A stretch of DNA of 64,000 bases from Chitinophaga dinghuensis (GCF_003259435.1 NZ_QLMA01000005.1:574001-638000); one strand, 5' to 3'. Shown: positions 1-9,550, counted from the stretch's first letter. Notes: generated by a model from the sequence alone, not told the origin. Numbers and translations are program-made.

Positions 1-30
1 AGTATTCACTCCCAAAAACAGGCGCTATGA
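1..30 (+). CDS. 3' tail of an upstream ORF (partial)
   Basis: Frame 1 is open from the left edge and stops at TGA 28-30, giving a nine-residue tail. That stop overlaps the ATG of the next gene as ATGA, the same overlap seen between the next two genes. This suggests an upstream cistron of the same operon enters from outside the window. Only nine codons are visible, so nothing can be said of the product. Confidence 0.4.
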   Translation, partial: SIHSQKQAL

Positions 31-1547
31 CATCCAGTTTTGATACCACTCCCGGCACCATCGGCCCGGGTATGATACGCTTCTACGACGCTATTCTCAA
101 TCCGCTGGAAGCCGGCGAGTATACCCTTAAAGCAGAGCACCAGGTCAAAGACCTGCCGGGAGAAACGCCGCCCCCATATATTGCCACGCAGCAAATCATT
201 GTGGATGGCCCCAGGTATAATATCAGTCCTGCCGACATTCACATGGTATACCCGCCTGCTAACCAGGAAGGTCTCTATGATACCGTGATGCCGAATATGG
301 TATTCACCAATTTTGCACTTCCCTGGGCAAGAGATATTGACCCTGCTGTCAAAACCAATAGTAATCTAAAGGCAACAGATAAAGATGGTAACCCGATTCC
401 ATGGATCGGACTACTCACCATCTATCCCGATGAACTCGTGGCCACAAACGGTACTGCAAAAGCAGGAGAGCCTCAAACAATAACCGTGTCTGAACTGGTT
501 CATCCTAAAGACAGTAAGATACTTCCACCTGTGCTGGGCGATTTGTTTGGCGCCGAGGACACACAGGTATCAGTTGTGGATCTGGATCTCCCTTATTTCC
601 AATCTATCTGTCCCACTATTGATGAACTCCCCTTCCTGGCACATGCACGGGAAGTAAATACAGATGGGAAAGTGCTCTTGGGTATGGACGATGATGGCTG
701 TTTCTCCCTTGTATTCAGTAACAGGCTCCCTATGGCGCCTGGGCAAAATACCATGTATCTCGTCTCCTATGAAGGACATCAAGATCATCTTCATGGCAGT
801 ACTATCAGTGGCGACTATACGAAAATACGACTGGTACTGTTAGGTACCTGGCAATTTAAGGCACTGGATGCACAAGGCAGTTTCATCCAGTTGATGGCAA
901 ATCTTTGCCTGCCAGGCAGAGGTGGGGTGAAACTGCTCCAGATGCCTCTTTCCGACGAAACGGGAACGATTTCTGAAGATGCGCAGAAAGCTATTCAGAT
1001 GGGATTTGTACCCATGCAAAACAACATGCGGCAGGGAGAGGAAAGTACCTCCTGGTATCGGGGTCCATTTGTGCCATCTCCTACCAAGCGCGACTTCTCG
1101 TATGGTCCGTATCATTACAGTGACCATGCCATTCATTATGATCCTGAAAACGGATTGTTTAATCATGCCTACAGTAGCGCATGGCAGACTGGTCGTTTGC
1201 TGGCATTATCCGATTCCAATTTTTCTGCTGCCATGTTCAACTGGAGAAATAATTATCTCAACAGCATCGTCAGTACGACCAAACAACTGGACACAGAAAA
1301 GCTCAATGTCATTGCCGGAGAATCGCACCGTCTGATGCCGACTGCCCATGCCCGTGCAGCAGTAGGGATGCTGCTAGCTGGCGGCTTCAGCAAAGTGAAA
1401 TGGCCACAAATCACCAGCAGGACGGAAAGAGTGTTGCAGGAAGGGCTACCAGGCGTATTCAGTCAGGAAGAGAAAATTGCAATCGTGGAAAACGATGCAG
1501 ATCCACTTTTAATGCTTGTTAAAAAAATAAAAGGAGAACAGCTATGA
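27..1547 (+). CDS. Uncharacterised 506-aa protein, first complete gene of the PKS-linked operon
   Basis: I do not recognise a named domain. The protein has no signal peptide or membrane segment and looks like a soluble mixed alpha/beta protein. Islands that look like a conserved family core are PWARDI (about residue 100), an IGLLTIYPDE stretch, WYRGPF (about 345) and AWQTGRLLAL (about 386). The ATG at 27 overlaps the stop of an upstream frame (ATGA), and its own stop overlaps the ATG of the next gene (1544-1547), so translation is probably coupled. The frame is also open upstream of 27 to the window edge, so a longer N-terminus cannot be excluded. Context suggests a structural or scaffold role with the following beta-rich proteins; that is inference. 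Confidence 0.75.
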   Translation: MTSSFDTTPGTIGPGMIRFYDAILNPLEAGEYTLKAEHQVKDLPGETPPPYIATQQIIVDGPRYNISPADIHMVYPPANQEGLYDTVMPNMVFTNFALPWARDIDPAVKTNSNLKATDKDGNPIPWIGLLTIYPDELVATNGTAKAGEPQTITVSELVHPKDSKILPPVLGDLFGAEDTQVSVVDLDLPYFQSICPTIDELPFLAHAREVNTDGKVLLGMDDDGCFSLVFSNRLPMAPGQNTMYLVSYEGHQDHLHGSTISGDYTKIRLVLLGTWQFKALDAQGSFIQLMANLCLPGRGGVKLLQMPLSDETGTISEDAQKAIQMGFVPMQNNMRQGEESTSWYRGPFVPSPTKRDFSYGPYHYSDHAIHYDPENGLFNHAYSSAWQTGRLLALSDSNFSAAMFNWRNNYLNSIVSTTKQLDTEKLNVIAGESHRLMPTAHARAAVGMLLAGGFSKVKWPQITSRTERVLQEGLPGVFSQEEKIAIVENDADPLLMLVKKIKGEQL

Positions 1548-2455
1548 AATCATGGGGAAACAGAGCAACCATCTGCGCGAATGTAACCAAGCAGTTGTTA
1601 GCCGCTAAGGAAGGAAACTATCCGCCTCCGGATTTACCAGACAATCTGACGAACTGGCTGGCCCAGCTCACATTGCTGTATGGCGTACCGGTAGAATACA
1701 TGGTAGCAGATAATCGTATGCTGCCATTGGAGTCGATGCGGTTCTTTTACATCGACCGGAACTGGCTGGATCGGCTGGTAGACGGAGCGCTCAGTGTAGG
1801 CGTCCTTTCTTCCAAGGAGCAGGTGTTCAACGAAACTTTCTATGAAGAAATTTATGCTCAGATAGATATACGGCAAATGCAACTTCGCGCCAGTCTGCGA
1901 AACGAAACACCTCCCGCAGTAACGGCTGCTGGTGGCGGTATGACAGGCGTTATCTTTCGTTCAATAGTAGTATCCGGATGGCCGGGACTGGAAATAGAGG
2001 CGTTTAAAGCCACCGTTCCGTTGAAGATTCTGCGGATGGATCGCTTGTCTGATAACACCATGCTCTGCATCTGGGAAGATATGCCAGATACGGTCAATTT
2101 TATTGAACCTTCTGAAGGACTACATTTCGGCGTGATCATGGACCCCGGCGCAGATACGTTTAAAGTATACCTGCGCGGACTCGGATACCCTACCAGCAAT
2201 CCATTTCCCGCTGGTGAGCAAATCTTTAACGGGCCTGACCCGGTAGCTGCATCCGGTGGATTTCGGAGTGGCGTAAAAGGAGTGATTGATATCACCGGGC
2301 TGAAAGCCAATATCACCAAAGCGATGCCTGCCGGCGCTTTGCCGGATGGTAAGTTGTCGCCAGGCGCCATGGCCATTCAAATGGTGCGTGGAGCAGGCAA
2401 ACAGCCATATGATATGAATTCACCTGCATGTGATCCTTCCATTCCTCAATCTTAA
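1544..2455 (+). CDS. Uncharacterised 303-aa protein, coupled to the preceding gene
   Basis: The start overlaps the previous stop by four bases (ATGA). No signal peptide or transmembrane helix is visible. Motifs that look like a conserved core are LLYGVPVEYM and MLPLESMRFFYIDRNWLD in the N-terminal 75 residues, then VVSGWPGLEIEAF (about 145-157) and EGLHFGVIMDPGAD (about 200). A Gly/Ala-rich stretch at 125-133 separates the two halves. The C-terminus is rich in Pro, Gly and Ala. I recall similar proteins as conserved hypotheticals accompanying relatives of its neighbours, but know of no function. It presumably works in the same complex as the 506-aa and 1330-aa proteins. Confidence 0.75.
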   Translation: MKSWGNRATICANVTKQLLAAKEGNYPPPDLPDNLTNWLAQLTLLYGVPVEYMVADNRMLPLESMRFFYIDRNWLDRLVDGALSVGVLSSKEQVFNETFYEEIYAQIDIRQMQLRASLRNETPPAVTAAGGGMTGVIFRSIVVSGWPGLEIEAFKATVPLKILRMDRLSDNTMLCIWEDMPDTVNFIEPSEGLHFGVIMDPGADTFKVYLRGLGYPTSNPFPAGEQIFNGPDPVAASGGFRSGVKGVIDITGLKANITKAMPAGALPDGKLSPGAMAIQMVRGAGKQPYDMNSPACDPSIPQS

Positions 2456-2465
2456 ACCCTTCATC

Positions 2466-5400
2466 ATGGCAAACGCTCAATATATTCCTGTTTGGCCCGG
2501 CCCCGTTGTAATGGTGCCGGTACCAATCGACATACTTCGTATAGGCAAGCCCGATGTAAACTCCACTACTATCTGGGCCACCAATAAAAATAATTATTAC
2601 AACCTGTGGATGAAGCAAATCCCTGATCCTACCCCATTTGGACAGGGTACCTGCCCGGATGTAGGCGTACATCTGATGTGGACGCTCCCTTATAGTATGC
2701 GTCAGGGACAACAATCTGACGACAGCGCCGATATAAATGTGAACTTTCCATTTGTACCCAATCGCTGGCTGATTACCCGGTTCAGATATCCGGTTCAGGA
2801 TAAAAACAACCCTAATCCAACCCCTCCGCAATTACAGGCAACGATCGTGTGCAGCGATATGCTGTTTGATATACGGGATGCCACGAACAATGGCGGCACT
2901 GCCGGGGCCAGTCAGTACCCATATCCAGATGATCCCGCCTTTCCCATTAAAGGTATTGGTCAGCCCATGCCACTGGCTAGTTGGAAAGGAGAAGCACGAA
3001 CAGGCGAAGCGCTGATCAAAGCAGTAGGCCCGGGCGATGTATCCTGGTCTGTTGCCTATGATAATGTAAAAAATGTATTCACCTTGCATGATGCAGCGGA
3101 GAGCACTGCGGCACAGTATACTTATTCCTTGCTAGGCTGGTACGACGAACCAGGAGATGATTTGATGAAGGACATCTCCACCAGCACCAATGAAGAGTGG
3201 ATGGATATGTTGCAGAGTCAATTTGGCTGGTCTGTAGGCGGATCTGCCGAAGTACAGGAAGCTGTGGATGACTGGCTGGCATGGCAAAAATCGCACGGAC
3301 TCGATGGCCCGTTTGATCCTAATAAACTGCAGCTCCCACCGCAGATTAAAAATGCGATGATTGCCTGGAACAACTGGCGTCAGCAATATGGCGTAAAGGA
3401 AGACCAGCCTCCGCTACCCACACAATGCATTTGTCATTCTATGGCTACTGTGGCATGGCAGGGAGACACGATTGCTTATGGCACAGGCGTTCCCACTCCG
3501 GAAGGCGGTGTGAGCATATCTGTAGGGAATAACGCCATGGAAGCGATTTCCGCATATATGGCGACCATGGTCGTTGAAGGTCAGCAACAAAATCCGGCCA
3601 ATATTCCCATTGTGGAAAGAGCACTGGAAGCCTTTCAGAAAGACATGCTCGCACAGTTAAACGACGATCCTACCGCCGTTGAAATGGCGATTCATGCAGA
3701 TCGCTTCGAACAACATACCAACGGGCAGGAATGGATAGTAGTAAGGCCGGAAAGTACCAATGAGGACATTCTCGGTACCGGTGGACAACAATCCATCCCC
3801 CTCAGCGCCGCAGATACAGAAACGCTCACCCAACTGAATAACAAACAACAGGAGCTGAATAAGCTGAACCTGGATTTATTCACGCTGCGACAGGAAATGT
3901 TTCAGCTGCATGTAAAACAGACATTGTTTGTAAAATCCACACCTGCAGCTACCAAAACGCAGGTCAATAACAGTATGGCTGCTATCACCCAGGCATTGCA
4001 AGATCAAACAACTGCCAGGGATCAGAAACAGGCAGAAATCAGCACAGATGCAGCTGCATTTGCTACCAAACTGGGGACCGACTTTGTACTGAAAGCAGTT
4101 GATCTGTTACCGGCCGCAGCGCCTGTAGATCCGGTAATCATGGTAGGCGGCGCATACATGGATACCAAACTTACCTCTCCTGAGCAATACACAGATACTA
4201 CAGAGCTGTTTGTACGCTTCACCGGACAAACAGTCACTGGTATTAACATTACCTTCACCGTTAACAATAATCCAACTACCCAGCTGATAGCAGCCGAAGA
4301 TCTGCTGAACAAGGTGACAATACCCACCTGGAATATCTTCCCGAAAGAGGCCATGGACCTCTGGGTAGAAACCATGATACTGGATACTTCCTGCGCCGCT
4401 TTGATTGCTTCGATTTGGTTCAGCAAGACTGGCGTCTCCCCTACCAACAGCCAGATGCAACAACTCACTCAGCAAATTCAGGCCCAGCAAACAGCTGTAT
4501 GGAATGATTCCGCCACGCTGGGATTCCATCCGCAGGCACTGAAAGCCGTTTCCGGTATTGAAGGCGTGATTCCTTCCCCATTCGCCGTGGCATTCATCAC
4601 CCAACAACCATGGACTCCTATTTACATGGATTGGAAAATCCAATACATTCCTTCTTCCATGGATGTCATCAACTCTCTGAATAATTGGAAACTGGGAGAT
4701 ATAGACTTCGACTGGCAAGGCGATAGTCTTACTCCCCCTTCCAATAACATTGTTCTGTTGGGACGTGCTGTAATGAATGCGAAATCATCCCAGGTGGTCA
4801 AAAATAAGATGGCATCCTTTCATCAGGACCCCATATACGATGACCTACCACCCTATGTACTGGAGGACTTGCAAAGAGTAGCCGGTATGGTTGGACACCT
4901 GGATTTACTGACTCAGTCGATGAGTGGCTTTACCAAACAACTGATCACTTCCCTGATCTCTATTAATACAGCGCCAACAGATGCCAATGTGGTGAAACTG
5001 TTGGGCGACAGCGAAATTAACTTCAGACCGAAGCTGGTCAATTATGTTGACTCGCAACCCTTCTTCCCTATTCGTTCCGGACATTTCCAACTGGTAAACC
5101 TCTGGGTAGTAGATGCTTTCGGACAGGTATTAACGACCAAAGACAGATTTGCCGGACCACTGGACCCATTACCGAATGTCTACTGGTCTGAAAACTTAAC
5201 CACCAGCAGTCCTAACTATAAAAATCCGGACACTAAATATTACGGGCAGCTTTCACCGAGAGTAACACAACCGGCGAGTGTACATTTAAATCTGCTACAA
5301 CAGAATAATGACACTATTCGTACCAATTCCTCCGACCTGACCAGTCCTATCTGCGGATGGGTGATGCCTAATCACATCGATAATTCCCTGATGGTATTTG

Positions 5401-6458
5401 ATGCCAATGGCATCAACCAGGGGGCCATTATTAAAGTGCAAAGGCAGATTGAGGATGGCAATGAAGAAGCCGATTTTCAATACACGGTTCGTTGGGATGC
5501 GGTACCTGGAAGTAATACCACTTTAGGAGCGCCACCAGCACTGGAAAATGAGCACTTACAGGCATTTATCACCAATCTCCTAAAAACAGGATTTGACGGT
5601 TCTGTTGCATACGATGACCTGATGAGCGTCATTGATGTCACTCTATGGCCAATGACTAATTTCCAAAGCCAGTCGGGCAACCTGTCCGTATTGTTAGGCA
5701 GACCGCTGGCTGTGGTACGTGGCGAAATACATATGGAACTGGCAGGTACCGCAGTGTATAATCAAAGCTGGATCGATACAGGAATTTATTACGACAACAA
5801 TCAGAATTACAAACCTACAGATCCACCGTATATGGGCACTCCTTTCTCTGTAAGAATCGGGGATTCCTATCTTACGGGAAATGGCGCTATAGGTTATTTT
5901 GAAGCGGATAACTACGATACCTTCTACGCCGTATATGGCGCCAATGGCCAGACCAACCAGCTCCTGAAGATGTTCTCCCGCAACGCAAGGGGTAAGATCA
6001 ACCTGGCAGAATTTGCGGCACAAAAATCTCCTGAAGCGGGATTTGCCTCCAAATATGTACAACAGGGACATACAGTAACGCTGACGCCTGAACGAAACGC
6101 CGTTAAGCTCACCATGCTGGTAGATACCTCTGGCGGCATTCCTGTTATTCCTGGCAGTCAGCCAACCTTCAGTGTCAGCCTGCCTACCGGCCCTGTTTCC
6201 AATGCGCTGTCCAATCTGAAATCCACATTCCGGACAGGCCCACTGCTGTTAGATCCGGATAAGATCAAGATGCCTACGCCTGCAGAAGTGCATGGCAGAT
6301 GGGGATGGGTAGCCCGAAAGGATGTGACTACCTGGAATCCGGAAGAACCGATCGAACCGTATACTCCGATCGCCACCTCAGACCAGGATAACCTCCGCCT
6401 CACAGAAGGTTGGATCACCTTGTCCGGTGCAAACAATCAACTACCAGAAAATAACTAA
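2466..6458 (+). CDS. Uncharacterised 1330-aa giant soluble protein
   Basis: A GTG at 2430 is in frame, but the ATG at 2466 (MANAQYIPVW...) is preferred because it lies just after the previous gene's stop (2455) and the next gene starts with the same MAN. There is no signal peptide. The N-terminal part has motifs such as GVHLMWTLPY and PFVPNRWLITRFRYP (about 80-120). A heptad-rich Leu/Gln coiled-coil-like stretch lies at about 450-545, rich in Gln, Lys and Leu. The second half is Asn/Thr/Pro-rich with many short beta-like segments, as in large structural proteins. The gap to the next gene is only 9 bp. No enzymatic motif was found. A structural or scaffold component is the simplest reading. 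Confidence 0.75.
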   Translation: MANAQYIPVWPGPVVMVPVPIDILRIGKPDVNSTTIWATNKNNYYNLWMKQIPDPTPFGQGTCPDVGVHLMWTLPYSMRQGQQSDDSADINVNFPFVPNRWLITRFRYPVQDKNNPNPTPPQLQATIVCSDMLFDIRDATNNGGTAGASQYPYPDDPAFPIKGIGQPMPLASWKGEARTGEALIKAVGPGDVSWSVAYDNVKNVFTLHDAAESTAAQYTYSLLGWYDEPGDDLMKDISTSTNEEWMDMLQSQFGWSVGGSAEVQEAVDDWLAWQKSHGLDGPFDPNKLQLPPQIKNAMIAWNNWRQQYGVKEDQPPLPTQCICHSMATVAWQGDTIAYGTGVPTPEGGVSISVGNNAMEAISAYMATMVVEGQQQNPANIPIVERALEAFQKDMLAQLNDDPTAVEMAIHADRFEQHTNGQEWIVVRPESTNEDILGTGGQQSIPLSAADTETLTQLNNKQQELNKLNLDLFTLRQEMFQLHVKQTLFVKSTPAATKTQVNNSMAAITQALQDQTTARDQKQAEISTDAAAFATKLGTDFVLKAVDLLPAAAPVDPVIMVGGAYMDTKLTSPEQYTDTTELFVRFTGQTVTGINITFTVNNNPTTQLIAAEDLLNKVTIPTWNIFPKEAMDLWVETMILDTSCAALIASIWFSKTGVSPTNSQMQQLTQQIQAQQTAVWNDSATLGFHPQALKAVSGIEGVIPSPFAVAFITQQPWTPIYMDWKIQYIPSSMDVINSLNNWKLGDIDFDWQGDSLTPPSNNIVLLGRAVMNAKSSQVVKNKMASFHQDPIYDDLPPYVLEDLQRVAGMVGHLDLLTQSMSGFTKQLITSLISINTAPTDANVVKLLGDSEINFRPKLVNYVDSQPFFPIRSGHFQLVNLWVVDAFGQVLTTKDRFAGPLDPLPNVYWSENLTTSSPNYKNPDTKYYGQLSPRVTQPASVHLNLLQQNNDTIRTNSSDLTSPICGWVMPNHIDNSLMVFDANGINQGAIIKVQRQIEDGNEEADFQYTVRWDAVPGSNTTLGAPPALENEHLQAFITNLLKTGFDGSVAYDDLMSVIDVTLWPMTNFQSQSGNLSVLLGRPLAVVRGEIHMELAGTAVYNQSWIDTGIYYDNNQNYKPTDPPYMGTPFSVRIGDSYLTGNGAIGYFEADNYDTFYAVYGANGQTNQLLKMFSRNARGKINLAEFAAQKSPEAGFASKYVQQGHTVTLTPERNAVKLTMLVDTSGGIPVIPGSQPTFSVSLPTGPVSNALSNLKSTFRTGPLLLDPDKIKMPTPAEVHGRWGWVARKDVTTWNPEEPIEPYTPIATSDQDNLRLTEGWITLSGANNQLPENN

Positions 6459-6467
6459 ATCAGGATT

Positions 6468-7922
6468 ATGGCAAATTTGACATTTGACTATTCGTTCCAG
6501 CCATCCGAAATTTTCACTAACTCAGTAGTGGACCTGAATCTCTATGTTACCAATAATACAGATGATACTATTGAGTATGAAGGAGGGCCAGATAGTGATG
6601 AAATACATATCAATTTCCCGGCAGGTTCTGGCGCTACAGACCTGGTAGTGAATGTTGGCTTCACCAGTAATTCTGAAACAAAATACTTTAGCTGCGCTAA
6701 AAGTGCCAGTAATGATGATTATGTCATTACCGCAACCATGAATGTACCTATTCCTAAAGGAGGACAGATTCATGTCATCTTTCTGCAGGTACCTATCAAT
6801 GCGACACCCGGTACAGCAACTATCGCACTAACAGAATATCTCGGATCTGCGGATCCTGCAACCGGCAGCAAAGAAATCACGAAAACGCAACCGGCGTCTT
6901 TAAGTATCATGGCATACCTGCAACAACAGGTAGTGGGACTGGATCAGACCACCACTCTCACCTGGTATTCCACCGGAGCCACCAGGGTGGTTGTAACTGG
7001 ATTCGCTACCGGCGACAAGCAGCGGACATTCCCCGTACAGGGCGACAGACCGCCGTATAAAGGAACCTGTGTGGTAGATATCGCGTCCGACAAAGACAGC
7101 ACCACTTACACTTTGATCGCGTATAACGGCAACGGTAACTCGGACCCGAGCGTACAAACATATGTGGTATTGTATCATGGATATGCCAAGATCAATTCCT
7201 TTGTGGCTTATAAGACAGATGATCTGAGTCAGCATAATGAAGTAGGATCAGAACCACTGGCAGTAGATCAATCCGTCACGCTCTACTGGTACCTGACATA
7301 TGCTTCCCGCTGGCAGCTGAAGCCTCCTGGTAAGCCGCTGAATAATCCGATTACCCCACGACAGGTTACCCCAGGTATGGATCTGGTACAGGCCTATCAG
7401 GGTAATTACGGCGGGATGCTGGCAACATCAGATTACAAGCTCACTGCATTTGGATTTGAAGATAAGAACCCTACCCAAACCATCAGTTTTAAACTTAAAC
7501 CGGTGGGCGTCGGCTACTTCAAATTCAAAGATGTAGCGCTGACACAGGTAGTATGGGCCACCAATCCTGAGAACTGGCCGGCAATTGACGTTAAAATGCC
7601 TTCCCAGCAGCCATATACATTTACAATCTATCAGCCTGGTGGTAAGTCAGACGTATACTATCTGGGAAGCAATGATACGCATCCGCAAATTCAATATTTC
7701 GATTACGCCAAAGACAGCGGCGATCAGTACAAACTCAGCTGGATTACTGCGAATCTCACCAGTCTTATTCTCAATCCTGGCAACATCAATATCACGGCAG
7801 ACCAGATTCAGAAAGGATCTCAGACACTGAAGCTGGAAGCGGCCCAATATAAACTGACGGGTAAAGCATCGGATGGCAGTACCATTGATAGTATTCTGAA
7901 TGTTCCTTACACAAGTAAGTAG
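6468..7922 (+). CDS. 484-aa protein of repeated Ig-like beta domains
   Basis: Three or more beta-sandwich-like segments are visible. The first, about residues 1-130, is a DYSFQPSEI... segment with alternating hydrophobics. Two more, about 145-235 and 240-345, each carry a 'LxWY' core (TTLTWYSTGA and VTLYWYLTYA) followed by a 'TYTL/DYKLTA' strand, a pattern familiar from bacterial Ig-like folds. A further beta-rich tail follows. No signal peptide is present, which is unusual for Ig-like proteins and argues for an intracellular or specially exported assembly. It sits 9 bp downstream of the 1330-aa gene and belongs to the same operon. The fold assignment is by pattern only. Confidence 0.7.
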   Translation: MANLTFDYSFQPSEIFTNSVVDLNLYVTNNTDDTIEYEGGPDSDEIHINFPAGSGATDLVVNVGFTSNSETKYFSCAKSASNDDYVITATMNVPIPKGGQIHVIFLQVPINATPGTATIALTEYLGSADPATGSKEITKTQPASLSIMAYLQQQVVGLDQTTTLTWYSTGATRVVVTGFATGDKQRTFPVQGDRPPYKGTCVVDIASDKDSTTYTLIAYNGNGNSDPSVQTYVVLYHGYAKINSFVAYKTDDLSQHNEVGSEPLAVDQSVTLYWYLTYASRWQLKPPGKPLNNPITPRQVTPGMDLVQAYQGNYGGMLATSDYKLTAFGFEDKNPTQTISFKLKPVGVGYFKFKDVALTQVVWATNPENWPAIDVKMPSQQPYTFTIYQPGGKSDVYYLGSNDTHPQIQYFDYAKDSGDQYKLSWITANLTSLILNPGNINITADQIQKGSQTLKLEAAQYKLTGKASDGSTIDSILNVPYTSK

Positions 7923-7966
7923 AATCTTGAATAACAATCCATTTTTAACCTTTTAAAAAACATGCT

Positions 7967-8395
7967 ATGACAGAGAAAACCCAAGCCGTTGAACCAGAAA
8001 TACTGGTGGACCCGAATTGTACCATTACCGTTACAGTTGGAAATAATATTCCGAATTACCCTTCTGCGGTGTCCAACAAGAATATCACAGATGCGCAGAA
8101 TGCAATTGGCCGACTGACATTTGCAGATATATGGAGAATGCCACCATGGAGAATTGAAGAAGGTACTATACGCCTGGATGTACAGGGCGCTATTGCTGGC
8201 GGTGGCCGCAACTGGCAGGTACAAATCAATGGTATGAGCGGTAACTCCACCATTTCTGCTACCCTCGTGCAAGGCAATCTGGCAACTGCTTCTACCACTG
8301 AAAGACAGCAATATGTGCAACGCATGGTACGCAAAGCACTGGAAGACAGTTTGTCTACCAAAAAAATTACCGACGTAAATGGACCTTGCAAATAA
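7967..8395 (+). CDS. 142-aa uncharacterised protein, copy 1 of a tandem pair
   Basis: This small protein has no signal peptide. It carries DPNCT near residue 15, PNYP near 29, GGGRxW near 80, SGNSTI near 93, QGNLATAS near 102, and ends ALEDSL...GPCK. The next gene encodes a protein of exactly the same length that aligns without gaps, about 78 of 142 residues identical by hand count, so the pair arose by tandem duplication. Both conserved cysteines (near residue 18 and the penultimate residue) are kept. The function is unknown. The repeated small-subunit form fits a homologous pair of structural subunits in whatever assembly the operon makes. Confidence 0.75.
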   Translation: MTEKTQAVEPEILVDPNCTITVTVGNNIPNYPSAVSNKNITDAQNAIGRLTFADIWRMPPWRIEEGTIRLDVQGAIAGGGRNWQVQINGMSGNSTISATLVQGNLATASTTERQQYVQRMVRKALEDSLSTKKITDVNGPCK

Positions 8396-8402
8396 ACATC
8401 TA

Positions 8403-8431
8403 TCCGGGTTGACGACGATCGTTGACCCGGA
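8403..8431 (+). promoter_or_regulatory. Intercistronic RNA hairpin between the paralogue pair
   Basis: TCCGGGT (8403-8409) pairs with ACCCGGA (8425-8431), and the loop contains the palindrome ACGATCGT. A short T-rich run (TTTTCGTTT) follows. It could be a weak terminator or attenuator, or an RNA-stability element that sets the stoichiometry of the genes on either side. Confidence 0.4.
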
Positions 8432-8502
8432 TTTTCGTTTACCCCATACCGTTAGTAAACCCCTTCAAGCGTCGTTCATCGTTCACCTTAAAAATTCATG
8501 CT

Positions 8503-8931
8503 ATGCAAGAGAGAACCCAACCCCAGGAAACAGAAGTATCGTTCGATCCGAATTGCACCGTTACCGTTACTCCTGGAGAAGACATTCCCAATTACCCTCC
8601 TGAAGTGGGTAGCCAAAGTATTGTGGATGGCCAGCATGCTATTAGTCAACTGACATTTAACGATCTCTGGAACGAGCCACAATATAGCATTACATACGGC
8701 AGTATTACTTTATTTATACAAGGGGTGCTTCCTGGTGGAGGCCGTACCTGGCGGATCATACTCAATAACACCAGTGGGAACTCCACCATTGCGATTGTAA
8801 GTGTACAAGGCAATCTGGCTACTGCTTCTAATTCCGCCAGGCGAGACTATGTGTTGCGCATGGTACACAGGGCATTGGAAGACAGCCTGTTTGGCAAAAA
8901 GGTAAACGAGGTGTACGGACCTTGTAAATAA
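8503..8931 (+). CDS. 142-aa uncharacterised protein, copy 2 of a tandem pair
   Basis: The frame is open back to 8422, but the start was placed at the ATG at 8503. This makes the protein the same length as copy 1 and aligns the two N-termini (M-x-E-x-T-Q). It shares with copy 1 the DPNCT, IPNYP, GGGRxW, SGNSTI, VQGNLATAS and GPCK motifs. The leader after this gene (8932-9012) also resembles the leader after copy 1 (8396-8460): both contain ATCCGG, GATCGTT, a TTCGT and CCGTTAGTAAA. The duplicated unit was therefore gene plus spacer. The function is unknown. Confidence 0.75.
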   Translation: MQERTQPQETEVSFDPNCTVTVTPGEDIPNYPPEVGSQSIVDGQHAISQLTFNDLWNEPQYSITYGSITLFIQGVLPGGGRTWRIILNNTSGNSTIAIVSVQGNLATASNSARRDYVLRMVHRALEDSLFGKKVNEVYGPCK

Positions 8932-9012
8932 TATTTATCCGGAACAGCGATGATCGTTCGTTCAGATATTCGTATAACCGAAACCGTTAGTAAATACTAA
9001 AAATTATTTCAT

Positions 9013-9507
9013 ATGGCAGAAACATCCATCAAAGAAGGCGAAGTAAATCAGGTTACAGGCACAAATACATTAAAATATCCTGATATCAACAGTTGCCTGT
9101 CATTAACCGCTGTCTTCGCTGATAACAAGAGAGTGGGCGGACACGCAGTCATGTTTCCGGCGGCTCCTCAACTCAATCTGAAACAGATTTGTGATTACCT
9201 CATCGCCAATAAAGGAACTAGCAATACTTTGATTATAGTGGGAGACATTGGTACTTGGAATGGTAACTGGTCTATGCTGGATGAAACCAAAAATCTTGTC
9301 ATCAATGGCAGGAAGGTGAATAATGCTGGCGAGCTAGGGCCTGCAATGGGATTTGCCAATAATATCCTGAAGGATACCATCGTCTGCGATGCCAATGGCA
9401 GCACGTATGATGTATTCTTTGGTTTTGAAGGAGCTAACCGGGTCTACTGGTGTGTAGATCACAAAACCAACAGCATATGTGCCACTTTCGGAAAGCAACC
9501 CTGGTAA
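9013..9507 (+). CDS. 164-aa protein with a CheD-like Cys/His pattern
   Basis: The function is not firmly recognised. The N-terminal half has SC at residues 27-28 followed by alternating hydrophobics and then VGGHAVMFP with His44. CheD-type glutamine deamidases carry a catalytic SC near residue 27 and VGxxxHVMLP with His44 (recalled from Thermotoga CheD). The later order (helix about 55-65, an LIIVGD strand, a Gly/Ala helix, a strand-DANGS-strand end) also follows CheD. There are no chemotaxis genes nearby, so a deamidase acting on an operon partner would be a new context. The unusual feature is the position just before a PKS gene. The CheD-like reading is an inference of modest strength. Confidence 0.65.
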   Translation: MAETSIKEGEVNQVTGTNTLKYPDINSCLSLTAVFADNKRVGGHAVMFPAAPQLNLKQICDYLIANKGTSNTLIIVGDIGTWNGNWSMLDETKNLVINGRKVNNAGELGPAMGFANNILKDTIVCDANGSTYDVFFGFEGANRVYWCVDHKTNSICATFGKQPW

Positions 9508-9516
9508 ATAGTATTC

Positions 9517-9550
9517 GCTGCGGACACTTACAGGGTTAAGTACCCGCAGC
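9517..9550 (+). promoter_or_regulatory. Hairpin in the leader of the PKS gene
   Basis: GCTGCGG (9517-9523) pairs with CCGCAGC (9544-9550), and ACTTA/TAAGT pair inside it. No clear T-run follows. It may lower read-through from the structural genes into the synthase gene or stabilise a processed mRNA end. Confidence 0.35.

Noticed and set aside
2430..2465. GTG start of the 1330-aa protein
   Set aside because: It would overlap the preceding gene by 26 bp, whereas the ATG at 2466 follows its stop and gives a normal N-terminus.
4107..4718. Minus-strand 203-codon ORF inside the giant gene
   Set aside because: It is an antisense shadow of the 1330-aa coding sequence with no recognisable motif.
27..9507. 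Phage-tail or contractile injection system reading of the first gene block
   Set aside because: I found no sheath, tube, baseplate, spike or AAA ATPase motif. Large beta-rich proteins alone are not enough for this call.
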